From: Enterobacter cancerogenus
GTDB taxonomy: Bacteria; Pseudomonadota; Gammaproteobacteria; Enterobacterales; Enterobacteriaceae
Length of the DNA stretch: 64,000 nucleotides
Direction of reading: 5' to 3'
Assembly (NCBI RefSeq): GCF_019047785.1
Contig: NZ_CP077290.1
Coordinates: 434,001 to 498,000, forward strand
Shown: piece by piece, positions 43,362-52,672 of the stretch
Layout of the letters: each line of letters starts with the position of its first letter
Position numbering within the stretch: position 1 is the stretch's first letter
The notes under the pieces: model-generated
Told to the model about the DNA's origin: nothing
The model's input: only the letters and a program-made list of their open reading frames with translations
The model's database searches: none
Position numbers and translations under genes: made by a program

Positions 43362-43415
43362 TTGACAGCATTATTTTTCAGGCATAGATTAACGCAAGTA
43401 GACAGACCTGTCTAC
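43362..43415 (+). promoter_or_regulatory. Promoter and TetR operator of the DUF1348 gene
   Basis: TTGACA (43362-43367) and TAGATT (43385-43390) are separated by an ideal 17 bp. GTAGACAGACCTGTCTAC at 43398-43415 is a perfect palindrome starting about where transcription would begin. TAGACAG/CTGTCTA is a form common for TetR operators. Confidence 0.8.
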
Positions 43416-43439
43416 CTAATATCAACCTGAGGTATGACT

Positions 43440-43907
43440 ATGAATACGCGCCCACCGTTACCGCCATTTACCCGTGAAACGGCCATTGAAAAAGTGAGGC
43501 TGGCAGAGGATGGCTGGAACAGCCGCGACCCGGCAAAAGTCGCCCTTGCCTACTCGCTGGATACGAAATGGCGAAACCGCGCAGAATTCGCCACCAACCG
43601 GGAAGAAGCGCAGGCTTTTCTGGACCGCAAATGGAAGAAGGAGCTGGATTATCGGCTGATCAAAGAGCTGTGGGCATTTACGGATAACCGGATTGCCGTG
43701 CGCTATGCCTATGAATGGCATGATGATTCAGGCAACTGGTTCCGTTCTTATGGCAATGAGAACTGGGAGTTTGATAAGGATGGTCTGATGACGCGCCGTT
43801 TCGCCTGCGTTAATGACATGCCCATCAAAGAATCGGAGCGGCTGTACCACTGGCCGCTGGGCAGACGCCCTGACGACCATCCCTCTTTGAGCGATCTTGG
43901 GTTATAG
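43440..43907 (+). CDS. DUF1348 / NTF2-like protein
   Basis: 155-residue protein of the DUF1348 family in the NTF2-like superfamily, with [56 protein letters not shown] and [14 protein letters not shown]. The biochemical role is unknown. The second ATG (43440) is used because TGAGG lies 7 bp before it and only 1 bp before the first. It is divergently controlled by the neighbouring TetR protein. Confidence 0.85.
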   Translation: MNTRPPLPPFTRETAIEKVRLAEDGWNSRDPAKVALAYSLDTKWRNRAEFATNREEAQAFLDRKWKKELDYRLIKELWAFTDNRIAVRYAYEWHDDSGNWFRSYGNENWEFDKDGLMTRRFACVNDMPIKESERLYHWPLGRRPDDHPSLSDLGL

Positions 43908-43972
43908 GAAATCAGGTGTTACCTGAAGGTGTGACCCTTAACCGAAGTCCCACTCAGGTAACACAATTAACC

Positions 43973-44569
43973 CTATGAAGCCGACTTGGGCCGCAGGTTT
44001 TCGTCAAACACCAGCCGCTTGCGCCCCTCTTCCACTTCACGCAGCGGCTCTACCTGATGCATCGTGTGTTTGCAGCGCTCCACCAGAACCTGATATTCAC
44101 GGGTGCCCTGCTTTTTCCATGCCATTTCCTGCTCGCTGAGCTGGCGTATCGCTTTGGCCGGGCTGCCAATAATCAGATAATTGGCAGGCATTTCGGCTTT
44201 GGCTTTCACAAACGCCGCCGCGCCAACGATGCTGTTTTCACCGATGATCGCGCCGTCCATCACCACGGCATTCATCCCCACCAGCGCGTTTCGGCGGATC
44301 ACGCAGCCGTGCAGGATCGCGCTGTGGCCGATATGCCCGTCTTCCTCAACAACCGTGTCCTGTTCCGGGAACCCGTGCATCACGCAGTTATCCTGAATGT
44401 TCGCACCATCTCTAATGACGATACGACCAAAATCCCCGCGCAGGCTGGCGTTGGGGCCAACGTATACGCCTTTGCCGAGGATCACGTCACCAATCAGCAC
44501 CGCCGTCGGGTGAACGTAGCTCTCTTCGGGCACGACCGGCGTCAGGCCGTCAATTTGATAAACAGGCAT
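43973..44569 (-). CDS. paaY: PaaY, phenylacetate-pathway thioesterase
   Basis: 198-residue left-handed beta-helix protein of the gamma-carbonic-anhydrase-like group, with hexapeptide repeats (about 10-150) such as [33 protein letters not shown]. PaaY has been shown to hydrolyse dead-end CoA esters of the ring-epoxide/oxepin stage, rescuing CoA. It follows paaX by 9 bp, as in E. coli. Lowest-expressed end of the paa cluster. Confidence 0.95.
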   Translation of the reverse strand: MPVYQIDGLTPVVPEESYVHPTAVLIGDVILGKGVYVGPNASLRGDFGRIVIRDGANIQDNCVMHGFPEQDTVVEEDGHIGHSAILHGCVIRRNALVGMNAVVMDGAIIGENSIVGAAAFVKAKAEMPANYLIIGSPAKAIRQLSEQEMAWKKQGTREYQVLVERCKHTMHQVEPLREVEEGRKRLVFDENLRPKSAS

Positions 44570-44578
44570 ACTTTCTCC

Positions 44579-45505
44579 TTAAACGCTATGCAGACCACCA
44601 AAGCGCTGGTAATAGAGCGTGCCGGGCACGGGCAGTTCACCCACGGACGTTTCGCCCTTCTCGGTGACGAACGCCTGCGCTCCCGGCGCGACGCGCTGGT
44701 AGATGTTGATACAGAGCTGTCGCGCGTTTTGCCCCGCCCAGTGCGCCGGAAGTAACTCCTCGGGCAGCAGCGGATCTTTAAGCACGACGCGACGGTAGAA
44801 ATGGATAAGTAGCAGCTGGATCTGGAAGCAGCGCTCGGGAGTGAGATCTTCCGGCGCGGCCTCTTTCAACAGCGGCAGCAGCGGACGAAACGAGTCGATG
44901 AACGTCTCGTACATCATGTTTTGTTCGGTAAGCTGCCAGCACTCCTCAACCCGCGCACGCAGCGCGGCACGGGAGAGCGCCAGCGGGGAGTGGGCTTCAA
45001 AGAAGATGACGTTTTCCGCCACGCCCGCGTCGTGCAGAAGCGACTGCACGTCCGCCAGATGCTGTGACGGCGACGCCATCAGGCTGGGGGCCAGGGTGCC
45101 AAACCCCTGCCAGATGAGCTGCTTTTTGACGTCGGCGAGCGTGGTTTTATCCAGCCCTTCCGACAGCAGCAGCAGCCATTTGCCATCCCAGGCGGGCAGT
45201 TCGGCGCGGTAGATTTTATTCTCCGCGCGGCGCGTCAGACGCAGCCCTTTGTCGCTCAGGCGGTAAAAGCTGCGACGGCCAATGCGCGAAACGTCCAGCC
45301 AGCCCTCTTTATTGAGGCGGAACAGCGCGGTGCGCACAAAACGTTCGCCAAACCCCATCCCCTCCAGCAGGGCTGCCAGGCTTCCGAGCCAGATTTCGCC
45401 GCCGCGATGGGACAGCGCATCGCCGTATAACGAAGAGATAAGCGATGTCCCGCTGATGGGTACTGAGCTGACGGCGTGCTGGATAAAGGCATCAAGTTTA
45501 TTCAT
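44579..45505 (-). CDS. paaX: PaaX, phenylacetyl-CoA-responsive repressor
   Basis: 308-residue repressor of the paa operons, released by phenylacetyl-CoA. The winged-helix N-terminus spans GTSLISSLYGDALSHRGGEIWLGSLAALLEGMGFGERFVRTALFRL. The body matches E. coli PaaX to RFGG, then ends HSV, so about ten C-terminal residues of the E. coli protein are missing. Start 45505 (MNKLDAF) aligns with E. coli. An ATG three codons earlier has no better ribosome site. Its operators are proposed at 55178-55217 and 55395-55434. Confidence 0.94.
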   Translation of the reverse strand: MNKLDAFIQHAVSSVPISGTSLISSLYGDALSHRGGEIWLGSLAALLEGMGFGERFVRTALFRLNKEGWLDVSRIGRRSFYRLSDKGLRLTRRAENKIYRAELPAWDGKWLLLLSEGLDKTTLADVKKQLIWQGFGTLAPSLMASPSQHLADVQSLLHDAGVAENVIFFEAHSPLALSRAALRARVEECWQLTEQNMMYETFIDSFRPLLPLLKEAAPEDLTPERCFQIQLLLIHFYRRVVLKDPLLPEELLPAHWAGQNARQLCINIYQRVAPGAQAFVTEKGETSVGELPVPGTLYYQRFGGLHSV

Positions 45506-45567
45506 GTGATTCATTCTGGTGAGGTTTTTTTTATGGATGAATCATAGCATACGAATGAGGGGGTGTA

Positions 45568-45645
45568 CCCTCACCCTAACCCTCTCCCAAAGGGAGAGGG
45601 AACGTAAGACTACCTCTCCCTTTGGGAGAGGACTGGGGTGAGGGG
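45568..45645. repeat. Three-stem palindromic intergenic repeat between paaX and paaK
   Basis: Outer arms CCCTCACCC (45568-45576) and GGGTGAGGG (45636-45644) enclose two perfect hairpins: 9 bp around AAA (45580-45600) and 8 bp around TTT (45613-45631). The inner hairpins are near mirror copies. A half element of the same kind is at 6290-6325. It separates paaX from the paaA-K operon and may terminate or stabilise its message. Confidence 0.8.
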
Positions 45646-45654
45646 AAATAAACC

Positions 45655-46971
45655 TCAACCGTTCGCCGCCACCTTACGCAAATCAAACACCCGGCACGCC
45701 TTGCCTTCCGAGCGTGGGATGCTGCCGCAGTTAACAATCGTCACGTCGGTCGAGATCCCCACCATCGATTTGATGCGGTGGCGCAGCTGGTGGCACACCT
45801 GGCAGCGCTGTTCGTGGGTCAGGGTTAAGCTGCTCTCTTTTAGCTCCACCTTCACAGAAAGTGAATCAAGATGCCCGCGGCGGTTCACCTCCAGCTGGTA
45901 ATGCGGAGAGAGATGTTCGAACTTAACGATCTCCTCTTCCAACTGAGACGGGAAGACGTTCACGCCGCGGATGATCAGCATGTCGTCGCTGCGCCCGCTG
46001 ATGCGATCCATGCGGCGCATGGTGCGCGCGGTGCCGGGCAGCAGACGCGTCAGATCGCGGGTGCGGTAGCGGATCACCGGCAGCGCCTCTTTGGTCAGCG
46101 TGGTGAACAGCAGTTCGCCCTGCTGGCCGTCGGCGAGCGGCGTCCCGTCGTTCGGGTTGACGATTTCCGGATAGAAATGATCTTCCCAGATGGTCGGGCC
46201 ATCGGCCGTTTCCAGACATTCCATCGCCACGCCCGGCCCCATGACTTCGGACAAACCGTAGATATCGAGCGCGGTGATACCCAGACGTTTTTCGATCTCG
46301 CGGCGCATCGCCTGGGTCCAGGGCTCTGCACCAAACACGCCGACACGCAGGGAGCAGCGGCTGGCGTCGCCGCCCATCTGGCGCTCCAGCTCTTCGATCA
46401 GATTCAGGCAATAGGAAGGCGTCACCATGATCATATCCGGCTGAAAATCGCGGATCAGCTGCGCCTGTTTTTCGGTCTGGCCGCCGGACATCGGGATCAC
46501 CGTCGCCCCCAGGCGCTCGGCACCGTAATGCGCGCCCAGCCCGCCGGTAAACAGGCCATAGCCGTACGCCACGTGAATCTTGTCTTTCGCACTGCCTCCG
46601 GCGGCACGCAGGGAGCGGGCCACGATATTGGCCCAGTTATCGATGTCGTTCTGGGTATAGCCCACTACGGTTGGCTTGCCGGTGGTGCCGGACGAGGCGT
46701 GAATACGCACCACCTGCTCCATCGGCACGGCAAAGGTGTCGAACGGATAGTTATCGCGCAGATCCTGCTTGGTGGTGCACGGGAATTTGCAGATATCCGC
46801 CAGTTCGTTGAAATCGTCAGGGTGAACGCCCGCCGCGTCAAACTTGCGTTTGTACATCGGGACGTTGCTGTAGGCGTGATGCAGCGTCCACTTCAGGCGC
46901 TCGGTTTGCAGGGCCTGCAGCTCGTCGAGGGAGGCGGTTTCGATCGGATCAAGCATTGTTGTATTTGTCAT
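45655..46971 (-). CDS. paaK: Phenylacetate-CoA ligase PaaK
   Basis: 438-residue adenylate-forming ligase that activates phenylacetate to phenylacetyl-CoA, the first cytosolic step. The P-loop-like HASSGTTGKPTVVGYT is near residue 92, the aromatic-binding AYGYGLFTGGLGAHYGAE near 145, DIYGLSEVMGPG near 238 and RSDDMLIIRGVNVFPSQ marks the C-terminal domain. Start 46971 matches E. coli PaaK; the longer frame begins at a TTG inside the paaJ spacer and is rejected. It is the last gene of paaA-K. Confidence 0.96.
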   Translation of the reverse strand: MTNTTMLDPIETASLDELQALQTERLKWTLHHAYSNVPMYKRKFDAAGVHPDDFNELADICKFPCTTKQDLRDNYPFDTFAVPMEQVVRIHASSGTTGKPTVVGYTQNDIDNWANIVARSLRAAGGSAKDKIHVAYGYGLFTGGLGAHYGAERLGATVIPMSGGQTEKQAQLIRDFQPDMIMVTPSYCLNLIEELERQMGGDASRCSLRVGVFGAEPWTQAMRREIEKRLGITALDIYGLSEVMGPGVAMECLETADGPTIWEDHFYPEIVNPNDGTPLADGQQGELLFTTLTKEALPVIRYRTRDLTRLLPGTARTMRRMDRISGRSDDMLIIRGVNVFPSQLEEEIVKFEHLSPHYQLEVNRRGHLDSLSVKVELKESSLTLTHEQRCQVCHQLRHRIKSMVGISTDVTIVNCGSIPRSEGKACRVFDLRKVAANG

Positions 46972-46996
46972 TGTAGGGTACTCACAGTGTGATTGC

Positions 46997-48202
46997 TCAA
47001 ACACGCTCAAGGATCATGGCAATGCCCTGACCCACACCGATACACATCGTGCACAGGGCATAGCGCCCGCCGCGTCGGTGTAATTCATTGCTGGCTGCCA
47101 GCGCCAGTCGCGCGCCGCTCATGCCCAGCGGATGGCCTAAGGCAATCGCCCCGCCGTTCGGGTTGACGTGCGCGGCATCGTCCGGCAAACCGAGCTGGCG
47201 CAATACGCCCAGCGCCTGCGACGCAAAGGCTTCGTTAAGCTCGATCACGTCCATGTCGGTAATACTGAGACCGGCGCGCTCCAGCACTTTACGCGTGGCG
47301 GGTACTGGACCCAGCCCCATCAGACGCGGCTCAACGCCTGCGCTCGCCATCGCCACGATTCGCGTACGCGGCACCAGCCCCTGGGCAAGCGCCATAGGTT
47401 CGCTGGCGATAATCAGCGCCGCCGCCCCGTCGTTCACGCCGGAGGCATTCCCCGCCGTGACCACGCCGTTTTTGCGAAACGGGGTTTTCAGGGCCGCAAG
47501 CTGTTCTGCGGTGGTGTCTGCCCGCGGATGCTCGTCGACCGAAACGTCTGTCACCGCGCCCTTTTTACCGGCAACCGTGACCGGCACAATCTCCTGCGCC
47601 AGAACGCCGTTTTCCTGGGCCCGCGCGGTACGCTGCTGGCTGCGCAGTGCAAAGGCATCCTGATCGGCACGGCTAATATTTAACAATTCAGCTACATTCT
47701 CTGCCGTTTCCGGCATGCTGTCAGTACCAAATTGCTGATGCATGAGCGGGTTCACAAACCGCCAGCCAATCGTGGTATCGAACATTTCTGCCTGGCGCTG
47801 AAAGGCGGAGGTCGCCTTGCCCATCACAAACGGCGCGCGCGACATGGACTCCACGCCGCCGGCCAGCAGCAGATCGCCATCACCGGCTTTAATGGCCCGC
47901 GCCGCAAAGCCAATCGCGTCCAGCCCTGAGCCGCACAGGCGGTTGATGGTGGTGCCGGATACCGTCTGCGGCAGGCCCGCCAGCAGCGCCGCCATGCGCG
48001 CCACGTTGCGGTTATCTTCCCCCGCCTGGTTGGCGCAGCCGAAAATCACGTCATCAATACGCTCCGCGTCCAGCTGCGGGTAGCGAGCCAGCAGCGCACG
48101 CAGCGGCACGGCACCCAGATCGTCAGCGCGAACGCCGGATAACGCCCCGCCGTAGCGGCCAATTGGCGTACGAACACCATCACAAATAAATGCTTCGCGC
48201 AT
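46997..48202 (-). CDS. paaJ: 3-oxoadipyl-CoA/3-oxo-5,6-dehydrosuberyl-CoA thiolase PaaJ
   Basis: 401-residue thiolase catalysing two steps: cleavage of 3-oxo-5,6-dehydrosuberyl-CoA after ring opening, and final cleavage of 3-oxoadipyl-CoA to acetyl-CoA and succinyl-CoA. The active-site Cys is in [10 protein letters not shown] (about residue 90), and the C-terminal [19 protein letters not shown] and [10 protein letters not shown] hold the catalytic His and Cys. The ATG at 48202 overlaps the paaI stop (TGATG) and has AGGAG 7 bp upstream. Confidence 0.97.
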   Translation of the reverse strand: MREAFICDGVRTPIGRYGGALSGVRADDLGAVPLRALLARYPQLDAERIDDVIFGCANQAGEDNRNVARMAALLAGLPQTVSGTTINRLCGSGLDAIGFAARAIKAGDGDLLLAGGVESMSRAPFVMGKATSAFQRQAEMFDTTIGWRFVNPLMHQQFGTDSMPETAENVAELLNISRADQDAFALRSQQRTARAQENGVLAQEIVPVTVAGKKGAVTDVSVDEHPRADTTAEQLAALKTPFRKNGVVTAGNASGVNDGAAALIIASEPMALAQGLVPRTRIVAMASAGVEPRLMGLGPVPATRKVLERAGLSITDMDVIELNEAFASQALGVLRQLGLPDDAAHVNPNGGAIALGHPLGMSGARLALAASNELHRRGGRYALCTMCIGVGQGIAMILERV

Positions 48203-48624
48203 CAAGCTTCTCCTGTGACACTGCCGCCAATGCGGTGAGATTTCCCGCGAAAGAGAGCGACGGTTTTCTGTTGTTGATTCTGAATTTCAATGTCGTATAC
48301 GCCGGTCAGTTTGCCCTGATGCTTTACCCGCGCGGTGGCGGTCAGCCTGTCTCCGGCAAACCCCGGACGCAGAAAGTCGATTGCGCAGCCGGAGGCCACC
48401 GCTGCCAGCCCCTGGCTGTTGCAGGCGTAGGCAAACGCGGTGTCGGCCAGGGAGAACAGCTGTCCGCCGTGACAGGTTTTATGCCCGTTCAGCATCTGCG
48501 GGGTGATGGTCATGGTGACTTTCGCGTAACCCTCGTCCATCTCGATAATGTCGATCCCCAGCGCCTGTGCGCAGGCGTCCTGTTCATACATAGTGCGGGC
48601 GTTGTGCCAGGCGTTATGACTCAT
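48202..48624 (-). CDS. paaI: PaaI hotdog-fold thioesterase
   Basis: 140-residue hotdog thioesterase that clears aberrant hydroxyphenylacetyl-CoA esters. LNGHKTCHGGQLFSLADTAFAYACN (about residues 46-70) contains the conserved HGG and the catalytic Asp. The start at 48624 gives the E. coli length and lies 11 bp inside the end of paaH. Upstream in-frame starts would run deep into paaH and are rejected. It overlaps paaJ by one base. Confidence 0.96.
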   Translation of the reverse strand: MSHNAWHNARTMYEQDACAQALGIDIIEMDEGYAKVTMTITPQMLNGHKTCHGGQLFSLADTAFAYACNSQGLAAVASGCAIDFLRPGFAGDRLTATARVKHQGKLTGVYDIEIQNQQQKTVALFRGKSHRIGGSVTGEA

Positions 48625-50041
48625 AGCTACTCTCCAGAAGCGCACGCTGGCGCAGCAGGGAACAGGGGCGATAGCGTTCCTCGCCGTAATGTCGTTGCAG
48701 GTTTTCCAGCAGCGCCAGCAGACGCTGCCAGCCAAGGCGTTCCCCCCAGGCGATTGGGCCGCTCGGGTAATTGACGCCAAGCCGCATGGCGGTATCGATA
48801 TCTTTCTCGCTGGCGACGCCCTTTTGCAGGGCATCCAGCGCCTCGTTGGCAATCATCGCCACCGTACGCCAGACCAGCAGCCCGGGATAATCGGCAATTT
48901 GCACGACCCGATGGCCCCGCTGTTGCAGATAAAAGATCGCTTTTTGCGTGGCAGAGTGCGGATTGCTGGCGGCGACGGCGATAACCGCCACATCCCGTTC
49001 GATACGGTCCACCACGACGACCGGGCCGTTATGGCGTACCGCCAGCGACTGCGCGGTTTCGCCCCGGGTTTCAATCAGCAGGACCTCATCAATTTGCGTG
49101 ACACCGTCACTTTTTCGCTGCACGCTCATCGGGCTGTAGCTGTCGCTCACCGGCGCAAGCCACGGTACGTGTGGTTTTTCGCCCTGCCAGTCATATACGC
49201 CCTTCCCGCTTTTTTTGCCGAGACGCCCGGCCAGCACCAGCTCCTGCTGCACCAGCGACGGCAGAAAACGGCGCTCCTGCCAGAAGGCGTTGAACACCGA
49301 GCAGGTAACCGCGAAGTTAACGTCCTGACCGATCATGTCAGTCAGCTCCAGCGGCCCCATCGGGAAGCCGCCGCCTTCGCGCAGCGCAGCGTCAATCACC
49401 TCTGGCGCAGCGACCTGCTCTTCCAGCGCGCGCCAGGCTTCGGAATAGAAGGGTCGCGCCACGCGGTTGACGATAAAGCCCGGCGTCGACTGGCAGCGCA
49501 CCGGCTGTTTTCCCCAGTTCAGCGCCAGCTCGCACAGGGCGTCAGCCACTTCCGTCGAGGTCGCCAGGCCGCTCACCACCTCCACCAGCTTCATCACCGG
49601 CGCGGGGTTGAAGAAGTGCAGCCCTGCCACACGCTCGGGATGCGCGATCTCCGCCGCAATGGCGGTGACGGAAATGGACGACGTGTTGCTGGTCAGTAAC
49701 GTCTGCGGGGGGCAAATGTCCGCCAGCGTCGCAAACAGCGCCTTTTTCACCTCCAGCCGTTCGGACGCGGCCTCAATCACCAGATCCGCCGCGGCAAGCG
49801 CGTTAATGTCGGTGACGGGGGTCAGCCGTGCCAGAATGTGATCGCAGGCATCTGCGGACAACTTCCCGCGCGCTACCCGCGACATCAGGCGCTGGTGAAT
49901 ACCGTCGATAGCGCGTGATATGGCCTCGGCGTTGATATCGTAAATCAGGACCTGATGACCATGGCTCGCCGCCACTTCAGCAATCCCCGCGCCCATGGTG
50001 CCGCTGCCGATAACAGCGACGGTGTGAAGCGTCGTCACCAT
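48614..50041 (-). CDS. paaH: 3-hydroxyadipyl-CoA dehydrogenase PaaH
   Basis: 475-residue NAD-dependent dehydrogenase oxidising 3-hydroxyadipyl-CoA to 3-oxoadipyl-CoA. The Rossmann motif VIGSGTMGAGIAEVAASHGH is at residues 9-28. LHFFNPAPVMKLVEVV holds the catalytic His of the family, and GFIVNRVARPFYSEAW starts the C-terminal domain. The start at 50041 equals the E. coli length and follows the paaG stop by one base. The longer frame inside paaG is rejected. Confidence 0.97.
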   Translation of the reverse strand: MVTTLHTVAVIGSGTMGAGIAEVAASHGHQVLIYDINAEAISRAIDGIHQRLMSRVARGKLSADACDHILARLTPVTDINALAAADLVIEAASERLEVKKALFATLADICPPQTLLTSNTSSISVTAIAAEIAHPERVAGLHFFNPAPVMKLVEVVSGLATSTEVADALCELALNWGKQPVRCQSTPGFIVNRVARPFYSEAWRALEEQVAAPEVIDAALREGGGFPMGPLELTDMIGQDVNFAVTCSVFNAFWQERRFLPSLVQQELVLAGRLGKKSGKGVYDWQGEKPHVPWLAPVSDSYSPMSVQRKSDGVTQIDEVLLIETRGETAQSLAVRHNGPVVVVDRIERDVAVIAVAASNPHSATQKAIFYLQQRGHRVVQIADYPGLLVWRTVAMIANEALDALQKGVASEKDIDTAMRLGVNYPSGPIAWGERLGWQRLLALLENLQRHYGEERYRPCSLLRQRALLESSYES

Positions 50042-50042
50042 C

Positions 50043-50828
50043 TTATTTCCCCGTAAAGTTTGGCGTGCGCTTCGCCAGGAACGCGCTGACGCCTTCGCGG
50101 TAATCATCGCTGCGCCCGGCCAGGCGCTGGTAATCCCGCTCCAGATCGAGCTGGGCATCGAGGGTGTTGGTTTCGGCGGCGTTAATTGCCTGCTTGATCA
50201 GCCCCAGGCCAAAGGTCGGCTGCGAGGCAAAGTGCAGCGCAAGCTGCTGCGCCGTGGCGGAGAGTTGTTCATCGTCGACCACCTGCCAGATCATTCCCCA
50301 CGCCAGCGCCTGTTCGGCGCTGAGTTTGTCACCGAGCAGCGCCAGCCCCATCGCCCGGGCGCGTCCGGCGATACGCGGCAGCAGCCAGGTGCCGCCGCAG
50401 TCGGGCACTAAACCGAGCTTGCTAAACGCCATCACAAAATTGGCCGAGCGCGCGGCGATCACCATGTCGCAACCGAGTGCCAGCGTAGCGCCCGCCCCGG
50501 CCGCCACGCCGTTGACCGCGCAAATTACCGGCTTCGGCAGTTTCGCCAGACGGCGAACCAGCGGGTTATAGAAGGTTTCCACCGACATCCCGAGATCCGG
50601 CGCCGGGCCGTTAGGGTCCACGTTACGGTCATTCAGGTCCTGTCCCGCGCAGAAACCGCGTCCTGCCCCGGTGATCAGCAGGCAGCGGATAGTCTCGTCA
50701 CGCTCGGCCTGCTTCAGGCAGTCGGAAAGCTGCCGGTGCATCACGTCGTTAAAGCTGTTCAACCGCTCCGGACGGTTCAGCGTAATGGTCATCACGCCTT
50801 GCTCAATCTGACTCAGAATACATTCCAC
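50043..50828 (-). CDS. paaG: Ring-1,2-epoxyphenylacetyl-CoA isomerase PaaG
   Basis: 261-residue crotonase-fold enzyme converting the 1,2-epoxide to the oxepin form and isomerising a later dehydrosuberyl-CoA. AGQDLNDRNVDPNG and CAVNGVAAGAGATLALGCDM carry the oxyanion-hole residues, and FSKLGLVPDCGGTWLLPRIAG holds the acid/base Asp. 2 bp separate it from paaF, and paaH follows directly. Confidence 0.96.
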   Translation of the reverse strand: MECILSQIEQGVMTITLNRPERLNSFNDVMHRQLSDCLKQAERDETIRCLLITGAGRGFCAGQDLNDRNVDPNGPAPDLGMSVETFYNPLVRRLAKLPKPVICAVNGVAAGAGATLALGCDMVIAARSANFVMAFSKLGLVPDCGGTWLLPRIAGRARAMGLALLGDKLSAEQALAWGMIWQVVDDEQLSATAQQLALHFASQPTFGLGLIKQAINAAETNTLDAQLDLERDYQRLAGRSDDYREGVSAFLAKRTPNFTGK

Positions 50829-50830
50829 AA

Positions 50831-51598
50831 TTAACGTCCTTTGAAGTCGGGTGTGCGTTTGTGTAGGAAGGCGTCGATGCCCTCGCGGCGGTCCTCGGTG
50901 GCTGAGAGCAGCGTGAACAGCTGCCGCTCCTGCGCCAGTCCGGCCTGCAGCGGCACTTCGTAAGACTGACGCAGCGCCTGCTTCGCTGCCTGCAGGGCCA
51001 GCGGCGCGTGGCGCGCCATCAGCGCCGCCTGTTTCAGGGCATACTCCAGCGTCAGCGAGGCCGGGAACACATCGCTGACCAGCCCGGCGCGCTGCGCCTG
51101 CTCTGCAGAGAGGCTTTCGCCGGTCAGCACCATTTTGCTGGCGAGGGATTTGCCGACACAGCGAATAAGGCGCTGGGTACCGCCCGCGCCCGGCATGATG
51201 CCGAGGGTGATCTCCGGCAGCCCGAAACGGGCGTTATCCCCGGCGATCACCACGTCGCAGAGCAGCGCGAGTTCACATCCTGCCCCCAGCGCAAAGCCGT
51301 TTACGGCGGCAATCAGCGGTTTATTGAAGGCGTTAATCCGCGCCCACAGCTGCGGACGGATGTCGTTCAGGGTGGCGGAGAGATCGTTTTCCGCCATTTC
51401 GTTGAGATCTGCCCCGGCGGCGAAGCAGCGTTCGTTGCCGGCGATCACGCAGGCGGAGATATCGCCATCAACCGCAGCGCTTTCCAGCGCGTCGGCGATT
51501 TGCCTTAACAGGGCGTTATTCAGCGCATTGCGTGCCGCCGGGCGGTTCAGCGTCAGCTGGAGCACGCGGCCATGACGGGTGACAATCAGTTCGCTCAT
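50831..51598 (-). CDS. paaF: 2,3-dehydroadipyl-CoA hydratase PaaF
   Basis: 255-residue enoyl-CoA hydratase hydrating 2,3-dehydroadipyl-CoA to 3-hydroxyadipyl-CoA. AAGADLNEMAE and AAVNGFALGAGCELALLCD form the oxyanion hole, and LPEITLGIMPGAGGTQRL includes both glutamates typical of hydratases, unlike PaaG. It overlaps the paaE stop by 4 bp (ATGA). Confidence 0.96.
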   Translation of the reverse strand: MSELIVTRHGRVLQLTLNRPAARNALNNALLRQIADALESAAVDGDISACVIAGNERCFAAGADLNEMAENDLSATLNDIRPQLWARINAFNKPLIAAVNGFALGAGCELALLCDVVIAGDNARFGLPEITLGIMPGAGGTQRLIRCVGKSLASKMVLTGESLSAEQAQRAGLVSDVFPASLTLEYALKQAALMARHAPLALQAAKQALRQSYEVPLQAGLAQERQLFTLLSATEDRREGIDAFLHKRTPDFKGR

Positions 51599-52665
51599 GC
51601 CATCCCCTTCGCATCAAAATCGACCACCACGTCGGCGGTTAACGGCAGCGCCTGACAGCTCAGTACGTAGCCTGCCGCCAGTTCGTCCGGCTCCAGGCTG
51701 TAGTTGGTTGCCATGTCCACTTTTCCGCGCAGCACCTTGCATTTACAGGTGGCACAGACGCCGCCCTTGCAGGCGTAGGGCAAATCTGCCCCCTGGCGCA
51801 GCGCGGCATCAAGAATGCTCTCATCGTCCGCCGTCAGGGTTATCTCGCGGTCGCGTCCGTCCTGACGAACGGTGACTTTCTGGCCTTCCGTCTGCACGCT
51901 CAGGGTACGTTTGATCGCGGAGCCCGGCGTATTAAAGCGTTCAAGGTGGATGGATTGCTCCGGCATCCCCAGTGCTTTCAGGGCCGCTTCGGCATCATCC
52001 ATCATTGATGACGGGCCGCAGATAAAGGCTTCGTCATACTGGCGGAAGTTGATCAGGGTTTTTGCCAGCGCCTGCAGCTTTTCGCCGTCGATGCGCCCGT
52101 GCAGCAGATCGCTGTCGAGCGTCTCCTGGCTAAAGATGGACACCAGCTGCAGCCGCTGCGGATATTTGTCCTTCAGGTCCGCCAGGGCGCTGCGGAACAT
52201 CATGGTCTGGCTGCTGCGGTTGCCGTAAATCAAAGTGAAATGGCTGTTGGGTTCGATGACAAGGGTGGCGGAGATAATCGCCAGCATTGGGGTAATGCCC
52301 GACCCGGCGGCAATCGCCAGATAGTGCCCCTGACGTTCGGCCTGCGGCTGGTAGCCAAATTGCCCCTGGGGCACCATTACCTCCAGCGCCATACCCTGCT
52401 TGATTTCGTCGCGGGCATAGCGGGAGAAGCGCCCGCCCTCTATGGCTTTCACCGCCACGCTGATTTCACCCGGCGCGGCATGTCGGCAAATCGAGTAGCA
52501 GCGGCGCAGTTCATCGCCGCCAAGGGTTGCCTTCAGCGTCAGATGCTGGCCGGGACGAAAGCGATATGCGTCCTGTAACGCGTCCGGCACCGCAAAGGTG
52601 ATGGTGACCGCGTCGCGGGTTTCGGGTTCTACTTTTGCCACTGTTAAGGAGTGAAACGTTGTCAT
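51595..52665 (-). CDS. paaE: Phenylacetyl-CoA epoxidase reductase PaaE
   Basis: 356-residue electron-transfer subunit passing electrons from NADPH via FAD and a plant-type 2Fe-2S cluster to PaaA. It has an N-terminal FAD domain with RCYSICRHAAPGE, an NAD(P) domain with AAGSGITPMLAII and a C-terminal ferredoxin domain with CKGGVCATCKCKV. The ATG at 52665 gives the E. coli length, with a longer upstream frame rejected because it runs into paaD. paaD lies 7 bp upstream. Confidence 0.96.
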   Translation of the reverse strand: MTTFHSLTVAKVEPETRDAVTITFAVPDALQDAYRFRPGQHLTLKATLGGDELRRCYSICRHAAPGEISVAVKAIEGGRFSRYARDEIKQGMALEVMVPQGQFGYQPQAERQGHYLAIAAGSGITPMLAIISATLVIEPNSHFTLIYGNRSSQTMMFRSALADLKDKYPQRLQLVSIFSQETLDSDLLHGRIDGEKLQALAKTLINFRQYDEAFICGPSSMMDDAEAALKALGMPEQSIHLERFNTPGSAIKRTLSVQTEGQKVTVRQDGRDREITLTADDESILDAALRQGADLPYACKGGVCATCKCKVLRGKVDMATNYSLEPDELAAGYVLSCQALPLTADVVVDFDAKGMA

Positions 52666-52672
52666 GGCAGCC

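Noticed and set aside
45871..46992. 373-residue open frame on the plus strand
   Set aside because: It is antisense to paaK over nearly its whole length, and GC-rich paa genes produce many such shadows. The paaK reading is certain.
48689..49699. 336-residue open frame on the plus strand
   Set aside because: Antisense shadow of paaH with no start-site support.
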